This document shows positions 32,828 through 42,693 of a DNA stretch of 64,000 bases, piece after piece. How positions within the stretch are numbered: the first letter of the stretch is position 1; each line of letters begins with the position of its first letter. The notes below the pieces were generated by a model. The model was not told the DNA's origin, did not search any database, and saw only the letters and a program-made list of their open reading frames with translations. Position numbers and translations under genes: made by a program. This DNA comes from Candidatus Leptofilum gracile (GTDB lineage: Bacteria; Chloroflexota; Anaerolineae; Promineifilales; Promineifilaceae): positions 682,001-746,000 of the forward strand of contig JADJOJ010000010.1 in the NCBI GenBank assembly GCA_016713825.1. The letters are read 5' to 3'.

Positions 32828-34995
32828 GAAGATTTGCTCTGCCTTTGATTTTGCTTAGTTACACTGTGTTGGCGATGGTAATGAGTTTGATTGTGCCGTT
32901 GGGAGAATCCCCGGACGAGATTGACCATTTCCTCTACGTGCGATACCTGCTAGAAAACCGCACCTTTCCCGTGATGCATCCCGTCGCGGCTGACAACGTA
33001 ACGATGGAAGCTAACCAGCCTCCGTTGTTTTACCTGCTCAATGCGGCTGTTACTGCGCCGTTTCCTATGACTGCTTCGGCTGATTTTCCACTAAACGCTT
33101 GTTTCACGTTTGATCCGCATGATGGCGGCCGGGCGCATTTTTATCTGCACCAACCGGCGGAACAGAATCTGTTTTCTAGCGATTACCTGGCGTTCCGGGT
33201 AGCTCGGCTGGTGTCGGTGTTGCTGGGCCTTATCACCGTCTGGCTGGCCTACCGGTTGGGGCGGCAAATGGTTCCCGGCGATGAGCGGGTTGGTTTGTTA
33301 GCGGCAGCGTTTTTGGCGTTTAATCCGCAATTTGTGTTCATGATGGCTAGCGTGAACAATGATGTGTTAACGGCTGTTCTCGGTGTGGCACTGGTCTACT
33401 TCTCGATACAGGCTGCGGCGCAGCCCACGATGCGCCGCTTTATTGTTCTGGGCGTGTTGATGGGGCTGGCACTGCTGACGAAATTTGCTTTGCTGGCCTT
33501 TTGGCCTTTGCCGCTGTTTGCTGCCTGGCTGAGTGCTGGGAACGGCCGTCGAAGAAAGGCTCTACAAAACGGGGCGGTTGTTGTTGGGTTGCCCTGCCTA
33601 ATTGCCGGGTGGTGGTATTTTCGCACAGCTCAACTCTATGGCGATCCGTTGGCCTGGGACGTACACTTACAGGCCAAAGGAGCGGAGGTGCTGCGGGTTT
33701 CGCCGCTGACATTGGTAGATTTGCGCGAGTTTGTTGTGATTCATTTCCAATCGTACTGGGCCTGGTTTGGCTGGTTGAAGATTCAGGCGGCGGGATGGGT
33801 GTATATCCTGCTGGCGGTGATGGTGCTGGTGGCGGTGGCGGGGCTGGTTTTAGTGATTAGGGATTGGAGATTGGCGATTGAAGATTGGCGGCGTCCCAAT
33901 TTCCAATCTCTAATCGCCAATTCTCCAGTTTCAGTTACGGCCGTTCTGTTCAACATTCTGGCCGCAGCAGCCATTTATGCTTCTCTGCTGCGCTACATTC
34001 AGACGATCAACTGGTCCGGTTACCAGGGGCGGCTGGCTTATGCGGCCGTCGGGCCTATTGCCGCCCTGCTGGCCTTGGGTTGGTGGCGCTTAACGATGTT
34101 TTTAGCGCGGAAAACTCGGGGACGTGGTGCTGGTTGGCTGCAGAATCTGATGGCTCTGTTGCCTGTGTTTGGCCTGTTTGCCCTGACGCTTGCCAGCCTG
34201 CTCCAGCTAAGAGAATCATTTATTCGCCCTCTTGTTTACATGCCGCCTGCCAACTGGCACCGGGTTTGCCAGGTGGCGGCCGATGGCTTTTTTATGGAAG
34301 CTGTCGATCTTCCGTTAGAGGTGAGGCCAGGCGAATCTTTCACGGCTTCACTGGCCGGTTATCCTCAAGACGGGCCAACTGCGCGCGGGCAGATTGTATT
34401 GTTGAATTGGGATGGCTCTGTGCTGGATGCCGCTGATTGGCGGTCGTCTTCGCTGCCTGGGCTCACGATTTTAGATACATTGCCGCTCACGGTGCCGATA
34501 GGCACGCTGCCAACTGCTGCTCGGTTGGCATATCAGGTTGATAGTCAAATGATTGACTTGGCTCGGCTTAAAGTTGCGGCAGCGCAGACGGATGTGCCGA
34601 CCCCAACCTATGAAGTTGGCGTTAACTTCGCTGATCAGATCAGGCTGCTTGGCTATGACATGCAGGTAGAGAATGGGCAGCTACGGTTGACGACTTATTG
34701 GCAGGCTTTACGGCCGTTGCCGGTGGATTACACCATCTTTATCCATCTGGTTGGAAGGGATGGAACGCTTGTGGCCCAGCATGATGGGCAGCCGCAGGGT
34801 GGGCGCTATCCCACCTCGATTTGGGATGTGGAGGAGGTAGTGGTGGATGAAGTGACGCTGACCTGGCCACAGGAGGAGATTCCGGTCAACATTGCTGTGG
34901 GTTTGTACCGTTTTGAAACGCTGGAGAGGTTGGCGTTGGTGGGTGATGGGGCAGGAGAAACGGCCGTTACCCTGCCGTTAGAGCAAAATCCATGA
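32824..34995 (+). CDS. DUF2142-like/PMT-like membrane protein with C-terminal beta-sandwich domain
   Basis: 723 residues from GTG 32824, which overlaps the previous stop (GTGA) and has GGAAGGA upstream. The first outer loop is PLGESPDEIDHFLYVRYLLE, the G-xxPDE-xH pattern of DUF2142 and related GT-C proteins, followed by EANQPPLFYLLNAAVTAPF. LAAAFLAFNPQFVFMMASVN and NNDVLTAVLGVALVYF also fit that family. A sandwich domain ends the protein (about 610-720: IRLLGYDMQVENGQLRLTTY ... INIAVGLYRFETLERL-like end). A CAATCTC/GAGATTGG hairpin is translated at 33855-33926. ATGA coupling to the YfhO gene downstream suggests a YfhO-GT-YfhO functional unit. Confidence 0.85.
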   Translation: MRRFALPLILLSYTVLAMVMSLIVPLGESPDEIDHFLYVRYLLENRTFPVMHPVAADNVTMEANQPPLFYLLNAAVTAPFPMTASADFPLNACFTFDPHDGGRAHFYLHQPAEQNLFSSDYLAFRVARLVSVLLGLITVWLAYRLGRQMVPGDERVGLLAAAFLAFNPQFVFMMASVNNDVLTAVLGVALVYFSIQAAAQPTMRRFIVLGVLMGLALLTKFALLAFWPLPLFAAWLSAGNGRRRKALQNGAVVVGLPCLIAGWWYFRTAQLYGDPLAWDVHLQAKGAEVLRVSPLTLVDLREFVVIHFQSYWAWFGWLKIQAAGWVYILLAVMVLVAVAGLVLVIRDWRLAIEDWRRPNFQSLIANSPVSVTAVLFNILAAAAIYASLLRYIQTINWSGYQGRLAYAAVGPIAALLALGWWRLTMFLARKTRGRGAGWLQNLMALLPVFGLFALTLASLLQLRESFIRPLVYMPPANWHRVCQVAADGFFMEAVDLPLEVRPGESFTASLAGYPQDGPTARGQIVLLNWDGSVLDAADWRSSSLPGLTILDTLPLTVPIGTLPTAARLAYQVDSQMIDLARLKVAAAQTDVPTPTYEVGVNFADQIRLLGYDMQVENGQLRLTTYWQALRPLPVDYTIFIHLVGRDGTLVAQHDGQPQGGRYPTSIWDVEEVVVDEVTLTWPQEEIPVNIAVGLYRFETLERLALVGDGAGETAVTLPLEQNP
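33855..33926. repeat. GAGATTGG hairpin repeat translated in frame
   Basis: GATTAGGGATTGGAGATTGG plus GCGATTGAAGATTGG on the left and CCAATTTCCAATCTCTAATC plus GCCAATTCTCC on the right are complementary over most of their length. The 72-base block (24 codons) sits in frame as RDWRLAIEDWRRPNFQSLIA. Confidence 0.8.
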
Positions 34996-37793
34996 AATTG
35001 CATAGAAACAACCGCCAGTTTGATCTAGTGATCGTCGGTATCGTAACGCTGGTCTTGGTAGGGGCGCTGCTGTGGGAAGGGCTGCGGCCGGGTTACGTCC
35101 TGCTACCCCTGGACATTGTAACACAGGGTTGGCCGCCCTGGCAGGAGCCCAATCAACCGGTGGACGTCCATAACTTTTTATTGGCTGACGTGGTGGATTA
35201 CGTCATCCCGGTGAAGGTTTTTATGGCCGAGACGATTCGTGCCGGGCAGTTTCCTCTGTGGAATCCGTATGTGATGGCCGGTTATCCCTTCACTTATAAT
35301 ACCCAGGCGGGTGTGTTTTATCCATTTTCACTGCTCTACTATTTGTTGCCGGTAGGAACGGCCGTCAACCTGACCATCGTTGGGCAGATGCTGCTGGGCG
35401 GGCTGTTCATGGCGCTTTATTTGCGCCGGTGGGTACGGTCTCGGTGGGCTGTGCTGTTGGGCGTGGTGATTTTCTTGTTCAACGGCCACATGGTGGTCTG
35501 GCTGGAATGGCAGGTGGTGCACGCAGCCATTATCTGGCTGCCCCTGCAACTGCACCTGGCCGATATTTTGAGCGACCACTGGCGGCAAGCGCCCCGGCAG
35601 ACGAACCGGCTGTTACGCAGCGGCGTGGGGCTGGCGCTGGCTTTTGCCGTACCCTGGTTGGGCGGCCATTGGAATTGGACGCTTTACAATGCGCTGCTGT
35701 TGGCGGTCTATTTATTCTGGCGCTCAGGGGGGATGAGCGATTGGTGGGGATGGATAAGGCGCAGAACGGCCGTTATCCATCCCGTGCGGTCATCCTTGCT
35801 GCTAGGGGTGGTGTTGGGATTAGGCGGCATGATAACGGCCGTTCAAACGTTTCCTGCGTTTCACTTTCTCAGTCAATCTCACCGGTCGCCAAATACCTTT
35901 GCCGACGCTTTGTCTTACGGGTTGCTGGATAGGGCGGTTGTTTTGCTGCTGCCCAACTTCTTCGGCAATTCGGTGGCCGGGAATTGGTGGGGGCCGACCT
36001 TTAGTAACGACGTTGAAACAGCCTTTTATCCGAGTGTGATGGCATTGTTTTTGGCGTGTCTGGCCATCGCGCTGCGGCGTGATAGCGTGACTCGCTTCTT
36101 CGTCGGTTGGGGGGGGCTGTCGTTATTGTGGGCGTTGGGCACACCGTTGTATGGCTTGCTGTATATTGTGCCCCAGTTTCGCGGTCTGTCGCCCAGTCGG
36201 GCGGCGTTTATGGTTCCGGTTTGCGTGGCGGTGCTGGCAGCGCTGGCGTTGGATGCTTTGTTGGCGAGAGAGAAGGAGGAAAACGGCCGTCTCAGCTCCG
36301 ATCAGGACAGGCATTTCCTCTGGCGACTGGCGTGGGGCATTGGCGGCCTGTTCCTGCTTTTTGTCGTGGGGTATGGCTGGTATTTTCGCGTTGGCGCAGC
36401 GGCGCAGTGGGACTTTTTGTGGCCCTATCTCGCCTTGTTTTTGTTTTTGCTGGTGGCCAGCGTAGGATGGTTCGGATTATGGCGGCGGCGGGCTGCGCCC
36501 GGGCTGTTGGGCGGGTTGGCGCTACTGCTCACCGTTTTTGATTTGTTTGCCTTTGGTTATGGCTATAACACCGCCAGCCCCATGACCAATTTTTATCCAG
36601 CGCAGCCTATTGAATCCTTTTTCCAGCAGGATCCGGAATTGTTCCGGCTGGTGACGTTGGCTGAGGGCGTCGTTTACCCGCCTAATACGGCTCTGATGCC
36701 TCGGCTGCCCAACCTGAGCGGCTATGAGCCGGGCCTGCCGCGCCGGTTAGTGAATTATTTGGAGGTGGCCGAAGGGGAGAGTGTGATCCGACACGGCCGT
36801 TTTTTGCTGCCACTCAAGGGGATTACTTCACCATTGCTGGCGGCTCTCAACGTAAAATATATTCCTACCGTGAGTGACCTATGGAGCAGCGAACCAGCCG
36901 TTGGCGCGGTGCAGGAGACTGCAACAAGCTGGCAGCCGCTGCCCATTCGCATTCCGCTGACCTTGCCTGAAGCAGGTTTTTTTCGCCTCGATGTGCCGCT
37001 GCGACGTGCGGAAGGTGATGTCGGTGTGGTGACGGTGCGTATCTTGTCGGCCGATGGCGTACAGGAGTTGGCCCACGCCGAAGTGGCCGTGGCCGAGATA
37101 GCTACCGACGGCGCGACCGCCTTCTACTTTTCAGCTTTCCCCTCAGAATGGGGGCGCGAATTTTTAGCGGAAGTTGCTTTTTCCGGGCCAGATGGGCAGG
37201 TGTTGGGCGGCGCAGATGGATCCGGGCGTCCGGCGTTTACAGCTTACTACCTGCCGCGCCCGGCCCTGGTATACGAAGACAAAAAGACGCGGGTCTATTT
37301 AAACGAGGGATACATGCCCCGCGCCTTTATTGTGAATGAAGCAGTGATTGTGGCCGATGAAGCGGCGGCATTGGCTGCTTTGGCGACACAGCCGGGTGCC
37401 GTCACCCAGCGGGTGTTGTTGGAACTGGAAGGTCAACCTGCTCCTCCAACGTTGGCCGCAGCCGAGAATGAGGATTCAGAGGTGACTATTACGGAATATG
37501 GGTTGAACCAGGTTGTATTGCGAGCCGAGATGGCCGCACCTGGATTTGTTGTGCTGGCCGACATGGCTTATCCGGGTTGGCGGGCAGCCGTGGATGGAAA
37601 GGAAACGGCCGTATACCGGGCCAATTCCATCATGCGGGCCGTATACGTACCAGCCGGTACCCATGAAATCCGCTATACTTTTCGCCCACCAGATTTTATG
37701 ATCGGCGCAGGTCTGAGCGGATTGGGCCTGTTGCTTTGTTTGATCGCTTTAGCGTGGCCATTTAAGCCTTCGCGCCGCAGTTTAGGAATATGA
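34992..37793 (+). CDS. YfhO-family large membrane protein
   Basis: 933 residues, paralogous along its whole length to the 30041 product: LLPLDIVTQGWPPWQEPNQP, NPYVMAGYPFTYNTQAGVFY, VWLEWQVVHAAIIWLPLQL, NSVAGNWWGPTFSNDVETA, and the end MAAPGFVVLADMAYPGWRAA with YVPAGTHEIRYTFRPPDFM. The extracytoplasmic C-terminal third (about 560-890) carries beta-rich domains. The ATG overlaps the previous stop by 4 bases. It is the last gene of the 30041-37793 unit, and its stop is only 7 bases from the convergent 37801 gene. It is expected in the cytoplasmic membrane and probably takes part in adding sugars to surface polymers. Confidence 0.9.
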   Translation: MKLHRNNRQFDLVIVGIVTLVLVGALLWEGLRPGYVLLPLDIVTQGWPPWQEPNQPVDVHNFLLADVVDYVIPVKVFMAETIRAGQFPLWNPYVMAGYPFTYNTQAGVFYPFSLLYYLLPVGTAVNLTIVGQMLLGGLFMALYLRRWVRSRWAVLLGVVIFLFNGHMVVWLEWQVVHAAIIWLPLQLHLADILSDHWRQAPRQTNRLLRSGVGLALAFAVPWLGGHWNWTLYNALLLAVYLFWRSGGMSDWWGWIRRRTAVIHPVRSSLLLGVVLGLGGMITAVQTFPAFHFLSQSHRSPNTFADALSYGLLDRAVVLLLPNFFGNSVAGNWWGPTFSNDVETAFYPSVMALFLACLAIALRRDSVTRFFVGWGGLSLLWALGTPLYGLLYIVPQFRGLSPSRAAFMVPVCVAVLAALALDALLAREKEENGRLSSDQDRHFLWRLAWGIGGLFLLFVVGYGWYFRVGAAAQWDFLWPYLALFLFLLVASVGWFGLWRRRAAPGLLGGLALLLTVFDLFAFGYGYNTASPMTNFYPAQPIESFFQQDPELFRLVTLAEGVVYPPNTALMPRLPNLSGYEPGLPRRLVNYLEVAEGESVIRHGRFLLPLKGITSPLLAALNVKYIPTVSDLWSSEPAVGAVQETATSWQPLPIRIPLTLPEAGFFRLDVPLRRAEGDVGVVTVRILSADGVQELAHAEVAVAEIATDGATAFYFSAFPSEWGREFLAEVAFSGPDGQVLGGADGSGRPAFTAYYLPRPALVYEDKKTRVYLNEGYMPRAFIVNEAVIVADEAAALAALATQPGAVTQRVLLELEGQPAPPTLAAAENEDSEVTITEYGLNQVVLRAEMAAPGFVVLADMAYPGWRAAVDGKETAVYRANSIMRAVYVPAGTHEIRYTFRPPDFMIGAGLSGLGLLLCLIALAWPFKPSRRSLGI

Positions 37794-37800
37794 CAGAACC

Positions 37801-40233
37801 TCAGGGAATGATCATTGCTTGATCGTCGGTCAATCGCTCCCCGAATGCGTTGGTGACGGGCAGTCGCTGACCGGTTTGCCAGTCGTAGACGCCAACAGCC
37901 AGGGTGTATTGGCCGCTGCTGGGCAGGGTGAGTGGATGGGAATCGGCCAGAAATTCGCCAGGCAGCCACATGCTGGTGGGCAAACGGCCGTTCCCCGGTT
38001 CCCCATCATGCTGGCCGACTAATACACCCTGTTCATCTAGCAGGTGGACAAACACTGTGTAGTTTTTGTCGGCTGGACGGAGACTTTGCCAGTACAGCGT
38101 CAAGGTGGCTGCTTCTACATCTGGCATTACCCCGACCAGCTGAAAAAGGGGCGGCTCACCAAAAGTGAACGTTAAGGGCTGGGTGGTTGTATTCCAATCG
38201 ATTAGCGGCTGCCCGACAGTGGCATACGCAGTCATAGCGGGAGCGGTGTAAGGCAGATTGAATTTGTCCATCAGGGGAATGGATTCGTTGGTGACCGGAT
38301 CAAGCAGGTTCAGGAGAAAGCGAAATTTACCGGGCAAAACGGCCGTTTCTGGCAAGGTAAACGAATACGCCTGGTAGCTGCCTGCGCCAAAATCAGGCAG
38401 GCTGGTCACCTGGGGTGTTGTCGTCACCGTCCACTTTTCACCCAGGCTGTTTTCCAGGCCGATTTCCAGGCGATAATCGGTGACGGTCTGGCTCAGGCGC
38501 TGCCAGTAAAGAATAAGCTGCATCGCCTCGCCGGGCTGGTGGCTGTGTGCCGGTTGCAGATCGAAGGCGAGCAGGCACCATTGGTTATTGAAGTTAGCGC
38601 TGATCAAATGGGGCCAGACGGCCGTATCCACAGCCCGTCCCACGTTTATCCTTTTTTGCCAGCCAATGACACGCCCCTGCGCATCAAGCAGGGGCACCTC
38701 CGGCACTTCAGCTTGCAGCCAACTGGCCACGTCTCCTTGGTCTGATGATATAGGATGGGCAGTTCCCTCTTGCCAAAGAAGCATGTCTGGCTGTAAATGG
38801 CAAAGATAAGCGGGCGAAAGGGAAACGGCCGTTTCATGTGGATCTATTAAGTTTTCCTGGCGTACGGCTCCATCGCTAGCTGCCTGTAAGGCAAACTGAG
38901 TCGTCGGGTATTCGAAGACATCGGTAGTCAGGAAGGCGGGCCTATCTAGCTGGGGAAGCTGCTGGCCGATTTGTTCGTAAGCCGTGTGAAACGCCTTGAT
39001 GGTCTCTGGCATTTGGCCCCATATGAGAAAATAGTTGCGGTAGGTGGTTATGCCGCTGAACAACAGAACGGCCGTTGCTACCGAGGCCCAGGCCAGATGT
39101 GGTTGTCGCCACTGCTTTCCTACCCAATCGGCCAAAGCGGCTAGGCCAACGGCCGTCAGGATTATCACTGGCATCAAGGCTCCAATTGCTCGCAGTGGAT
39201 GTCCCGATTCGTCGGACAATATCGTGGGAAGGAGCATGATTCCCAACCACATCAACAAAAATGGATACACCGGTTGTCGCCAGCGCCACAACGCCAGCAT
39301 TAATCCCACCGCCAGACCTGCCTGTGAGACCCCATCTAAAATTGGGCGCGTAGGCAGATTCAACACAGGTAGCGGATGTCCTTGGTCTGTGAACAGACGA
39401 GCAGTTTGCCAGATGTGATCCCATAAAACGAGCAGTAGTGAGCGCCCCGATTCTGCACTGAGCGATAATATTGATACTTGTTGCGTATGCGCACTGAAGT
39501 CGGCGGCGTGATTGGCAAAATAAAAGCCAAGGGGGGCAAACACCATCAGACTTACCAACGCCATGATCATGCTGCCCTTAAAAAGCTGTTTCAACTGGGT
39601 ATGGCCGTCAAGCTGTCGCCAATTTACAGCCAAAATCCACACCATCCATCCAGCGATGATTAGCGGAATGAGTCGCGCTGGTAGATATGTGTAGAGTGTC
39701 AGACCAAATGCTAGACCGCTGAATACAAAATACCGCCACTGTCTACTTTGCCATCCTCGCCAAAAAGCCCAGAGTGTCGCATTCAGTAGCGGCAGCATTA
39801 AAATGGCACGAAAACCCATACGACTGTAGTGAACGTGCCAATAGGAAACGGCCAGAATCAGGCTGACAAGCAAAGCCAGGCGGTAAGAACGGTGCGGCCA
39901 GAATATTTGGGTCAAGGTTGTGACCTGGGCAACGGTGAACAGGCCAATGAAGGCCGAAACCAGGCGCAAACTCAAAGCTTGGTGGCCCCACATCGCCAGA
40001 CCGAGGGTTTGCAGATAGATGAGGAGGGGTTCACGACCGTTATTGTTGGCAAAAAAGATGGGAATATGGCCGGTTCGCAGTACATTCAGTGCATCCAAGC
40101 CATTCACTGCTTCGTCATGAAAGAGAGCCGGTGGTAATGTGTCGAGTTGGTGAAATCGGAAAAAAGAGGCAATTAGTAGAATAAGTACAACTGCCAGGCG
40201 ACGATGGAGAATGGAATGTTCACGAGATGACAT
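37801..40233 (-). CDS. GT39/ArnT-like membrane glycosyltransferase with two beta-sandwich domains
   Basis: 810 residues. The acid motif is TLPPALFHDEAVNGLDALNV, then NNNGREPLLIYLQTLGLAMW and WHVHYSRMGFRAILMLPLLN, the same subgroup as 13554, 15578 and 21595. The C-terminal half has two related beta domains: about 575-660 (QLILYWQRLSQTVTDYRLEI) and about 690-800 (ATLTLYWQSLRPADKNYTVF ... YTLAVGVYDWQTGQRLPV). The promoter is probably shared back to back with the 40297 gene: on the minus strand TTGGCG, 16 bases, then TAAAAT, with the ATG 6 bases later and no ribosome site, so it may be leaderless. Confidence 0.86.
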   Translation of the reverse strand: MSSREHSILHRRLAVVLILLIASFFRFHQLDTLPPALFHDEAVNGLDALNVLRTGHIPIFFANNNGREPLLIYLQTLGLAMWGHQALSLRLVSAFIGLFTVAQVTTLTQIFWPHRSYRLALLVSLILAVSYWHVHYSRMGFRAILMLPLLNATLWAFWRGWQSRQWRYFVFSGLAFGLTLYTYLPARLIPLIIAGWMVWILAVNWRQLDGHTQLKQLFKGSMIMALVSLMVFAPLGFYFANHAADFSAHTQQVSILSLSAESGRSLLLVLWDHIWQTARLFTDQGHPLPVLNLPTRPILDGVSQAGLAVGLMLALWRWRQPVYPFLLMWLGIMLLPTILSDESGHPLRAIGALMPVIILTAVGLAALADWVGKQWRQPHLAWASVATAVLLFSGITTYRNYFLIWGQMPETIKAFHTAYEQIGQQLPQLDRPAFLTTDVFEYPTTQFALQAASDGAVRQENLIDPHETAVSLSPAYLCHLQPDMLLWQEGTAHPISSDQGDVASWLQAEVPEVPLLDAQGRVIGWQKRINVGRAVDTAVWPHLISANFNNQWCLLAFDLQPAHSHQPGEAMQLILYWQRLSQTVTDYRLEIGLENSLGEKWTVTTTPQVTSLPDFGAGSYQAYSFTLPETAVLPGKFRFLLNLLDPVTNESIPLMDKFNLPYTAPAMTAYATVGQPLIDWNTTTQPLTFTFGEPPLFQLVGVMPDVEAATLTLYWQSLRPADKNYTVFVHLLDEQGVLVGQHDGEPGNGRLPTSMWLPGEFLADSHPLTLPSSGQYTLAVGVYDWQTGQRLPVTNAFGERLTDDQAMIIP

Positions 40234-40239
40234 TTAGTG

Positions 40240-40289
40240 ATTTTATCAAAAAGCATAGGGTCGCCAATTATCAGGGGCTGTTTTACAAT
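40240..40289. promoter_or_regulatory. Overlapping divergent promoters, both near-leaderless
   Basis: Minus strand: TTGGCG (40262-40267), 16-base spacer, TAAAAT (40240-40245), ATG 6 bases on. Plus strand: TCGCCA (40261-40266), 17-base spacer, TACAAT (40284-40289), ATG 7 bases on. The two -35 elements share the same bases, so only one direction may be used at a time. The whole gap between the genes is 63 bases. Confidence 0.5.
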
Positions 40290-40296
40290 TGCCTGA

Positions 40297-42669
40297 ATGA
40301 GACAGGAACGAGATCGTCTTTTTTTGAATATAGAGAAAAAATGGGAATGGACTTTGTTTGTCCCCTTGCTGCTACTGTTTTGGTGGCGGTTGTTGGCCAT
40401 GGCGGGGGCCAACTCGCCGACGATGGACGAGGTACTGCATACTTATCACGGTGTAGCTTACTGGCGCGTGCCGCCAGCAGCGATGCTGCATAACATCACC
40501 AACAATCCGCCGCTTGTTAATGCAGTCATTGGCTTGACGGCCAATTTACTGGCCCAACCCAGTCTCGAAATTCCCCCGGAGGTGATCAGCCATGGCGATC
40601 CGGTATATGCCAGCCAAGTGTTTATGTGGCAGGTGAATGCGCATGGGCTTACCGTGATTTGGGCTGCCCGGCTGGGGATAATGGTTTTGGCGCTGTTATT
40701 GGCCGCGCTGATCTGGCGTTGGAGCAGGCAGTTGTGGTCCGGTTGGGGGGCGGCGGGTACGGCACTGTTTTTGTTTTCCTTTGATCCCAACGTTCTGGCC
40801 CACAGCGGTCTGGCGACCTTGGACCTGGGCACGGCCTTCTTTCTCTTTTGGGCAGCCTATGCCGTATGGCATTATTGGCGACGACCGGGACGACGGCCGT
40901 ATCTCTTAGCTGGCATTACAGTTGGGCTGGCTTTGGCAACAAAATTTTCCACGCTGATAGTTTTTCCGGCGCTGGTGTTGGCGGCTTTCTATCGTAGTTG
41001 GCAGCTCGGTACGCTGCGCTCTGGTTGGTGGCGCGAGCTGATGGTGATCGCTGGTTGGGGAGTAATTGGTACGGCCGTTTTCCTGCTCGTTTACCGGTTG
41101 GATTGGGCGATGCTAGCGCACGATTTTCTATGGCAGCAGCAGCACCAGCTAACTGGGCATCCTGGTTTTTTGTTGGGTGAAGTGAGTGATGCCGGATGGT
41201 GGTATTACTTTCCAGTTATATTTTTGGTAAAGACGCCGTTGGCCACGTTGGGGCTGGTGCTCTGGACATTGTTGTACTGGTTCTGGCAGAGAAACTATCA
41301 CTGGACGACAATTTGGCAGCTGCTGTTGGCTGCCGGGCTGTTTGGTGCGGCGTTGCTTACCAGGGTCAATATTGGCTATCGCTACCTGTTGCCGGCGTTG
41401 CCCTTTTTGTTTGTATTTATCGGGGTATTGGTCAACAGTTTCTCCGGAGTTGTTGCTATGAGGTCGCGCTGGGCGCTCCTGGCAGGGTTGCTCCTGCTGG
41501 CGGCCGTGCCCTCGTTGGCTATTCACCCTCACTACCTGGCTTATTTCAACATTTTGGCCGGTGGCCCAGACAACGGCTGGCGCGTGGCGGTAGACTCTAA
41601 TCTGGATTGGGGGCAGGACGTGCAGGGATTAGCGGCTTATGCGGCGGCCAGCGGCGCAGCGGAGGTCCATACGCTTTTGGTGACTATTACGCCACCGGGG
41701 GTGTATGGCCTTACGGCACGCCCCATGTTGGTGGAGCAGCCGGGCGGTGTGTGGACGGTGGGGGAAGGTTTTTACCCGGAACGGCCGTTGCCCGGCCTTT
41801 ATGCCATTAGTGCCAGCCATTTACAGGGGGTATTCTTGCCCCAGCCGGACGGCCTGGACTGGTTTCGAGCGCGGCCGCCGGATGAGAAGATTGGTTATTC
41901 CATTTTTGTCTATGACGTACCAGCCGACGGGCCGCCGCAGAGTGTGGCTTTGTCTGGCGTGGCGTTGGCCGAGCTGGCGGATGGCCCATTTCAGCAGGGA
42001 AACCAGGTGCGCGTGACCGCTTACGACGGCCGTACCAGTTTCCTCTGGCCAGGCAGTGGTGCCGCAGTTGTCTGGGCCGCACTCAGCAGCGACACCCGGC
42101 CAGAGAACCAGGGCTTGCAAAGCTTTTACCCGCCGGAAGAGCAGCCCGGTGATGGATATAGCCTCTTTCGTTGGGAGCAATCGCCTATGCAAGCCCGGTT
42201 GTCTGATCCCGCTGCTTCCGTGTTAACGGATTTTGGCTGGACGCCGGAGCCGACTTTGGGCAGCAGTGATTGGGCGGAGCGCCAGCTATTTGCTGGTGCG
42301 CCCAGCTTTGGCAGCCAGTTACAGCTGCTGGGGGTAGAGCTGGATTTAGCCAGCGAAGAACTGGATCTGTTGAGCTATTGGCGAGTCGTGGCTGCCCCGG
42401 AAGGCTCACTCAAAATTTTCATTCACCTGTTGGATGAAGCCGGGAATGTGGTGGCCCAGCACGATGGGTTAGACGTGCAGCCTGACGCGTTGACAGCGGG
42501 GGATGAGTTTGCCCAACTGCACACCATACCACTGCCGCCTGAGTTGGAGGCTGGCTTGTATGGATTACAAATTGGTGTGTATGAAGTGTCAAACGGCCGT
42601 CGCCTGGAGGTGGCAACGGCCGTTCAGCCTACAGATCGTATCCTGTTAAACCTCGTTCAAATAAAGTAA
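40297..42669 (+). CDS. GT39-like membrane glycosyltransferase with C-terminal beta-sandwich domain
   Basis: 790 residues from the ATG at 40297. 'DE / DSNxDWGQD' subgroup: NSPTMDEVLHTYHGVAYWR, NNPPLVNAVIGLTANLL, FSFDPNVLAHSGLATLDLG, YFPVIFLVKTPLATLGL, GYRYLLPALPFLFVF, HYLAYFNILAGGPDNGWRV and VDSNLDWGQDVQGLAAYA. The sandwich is about 675-780 (LSYWRVVAAPEGSLKIFIHL ... GLYGLQIGVYEVSNGRRLEV). Its closest paralogue in the window is the 44148 product, sharing the FWWRL start and the same order of motifs. No ribosome site; near-leaderless promoter candidate upstream. Confidence 0.87.
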   Translation: MRQERDRLFLNIEKKWEWTLFVPLLLLFWWRLLAMAGANSPTMDEVLHTYHGVAYWRVPPAAMLHNITNNPPLVNAVIGLTANLLAQPSLEIPPEVISHGDPVYASQVFMWQVNAHGLTVIWAARLGIMVLALLLAALIWRWSRQLWSGWGAAGTALFLFSFDPNVLAHSGLATLDLGTAFFLFWAAYAVWHYWRRPGRRPYLLAGITVGLALATKFSTLIVFPALVLAAFYRSWQLGTLRSGWWRELMVIAGWGVIGTAVFLLVYRLDWAMLAHDFLWQQQHQLTGHPGFLLGEVSDAGWWYYFPVIFLVKTPLATLGLVLWTLLYWFWQRNYHWTTIWQLLLAAGLFGAALLTRVNIGYRYLLPALPFLFVFIGVLVNSFSGVVAMRSRWALLAGLLLLAAVPSLAIHPHYLAYFNILAGGPDNGWRVAVDSNLDWGQDVQGLAAYAAASGAAEVHTLLVTITPPGVYGLTARPMLVEQPGGVWTVGEGFYPERPLPGLYAISASHLQGVFLPQPDGLDWFRARPPDEKIGYSIFVYDVPADGPPQSVALSGVALAELADGPFQQGNQVRVTAYDGRTSFLWPGSGAAVVWAALSSDTRPENQGLQSFYPPEEQPGDGYSLFRWEQSPMQARLSDPAASVLTDFGWTPEPTLGSSDWAERQLFAGAPSFGSQLQLLGVELDLASEELDLLSYWRVVAAPEGSLKIFIHLLDEAGNVVAQHDGLDVQPDALTAGDEFAQLHTIPLPPELEAGLYGLQIGVYEVSNGRRLEVATAVQPTDRILLNLVQIK

Positions 42670-42693
42670 CCAGCTAGAAAAAAATACCGCGCG

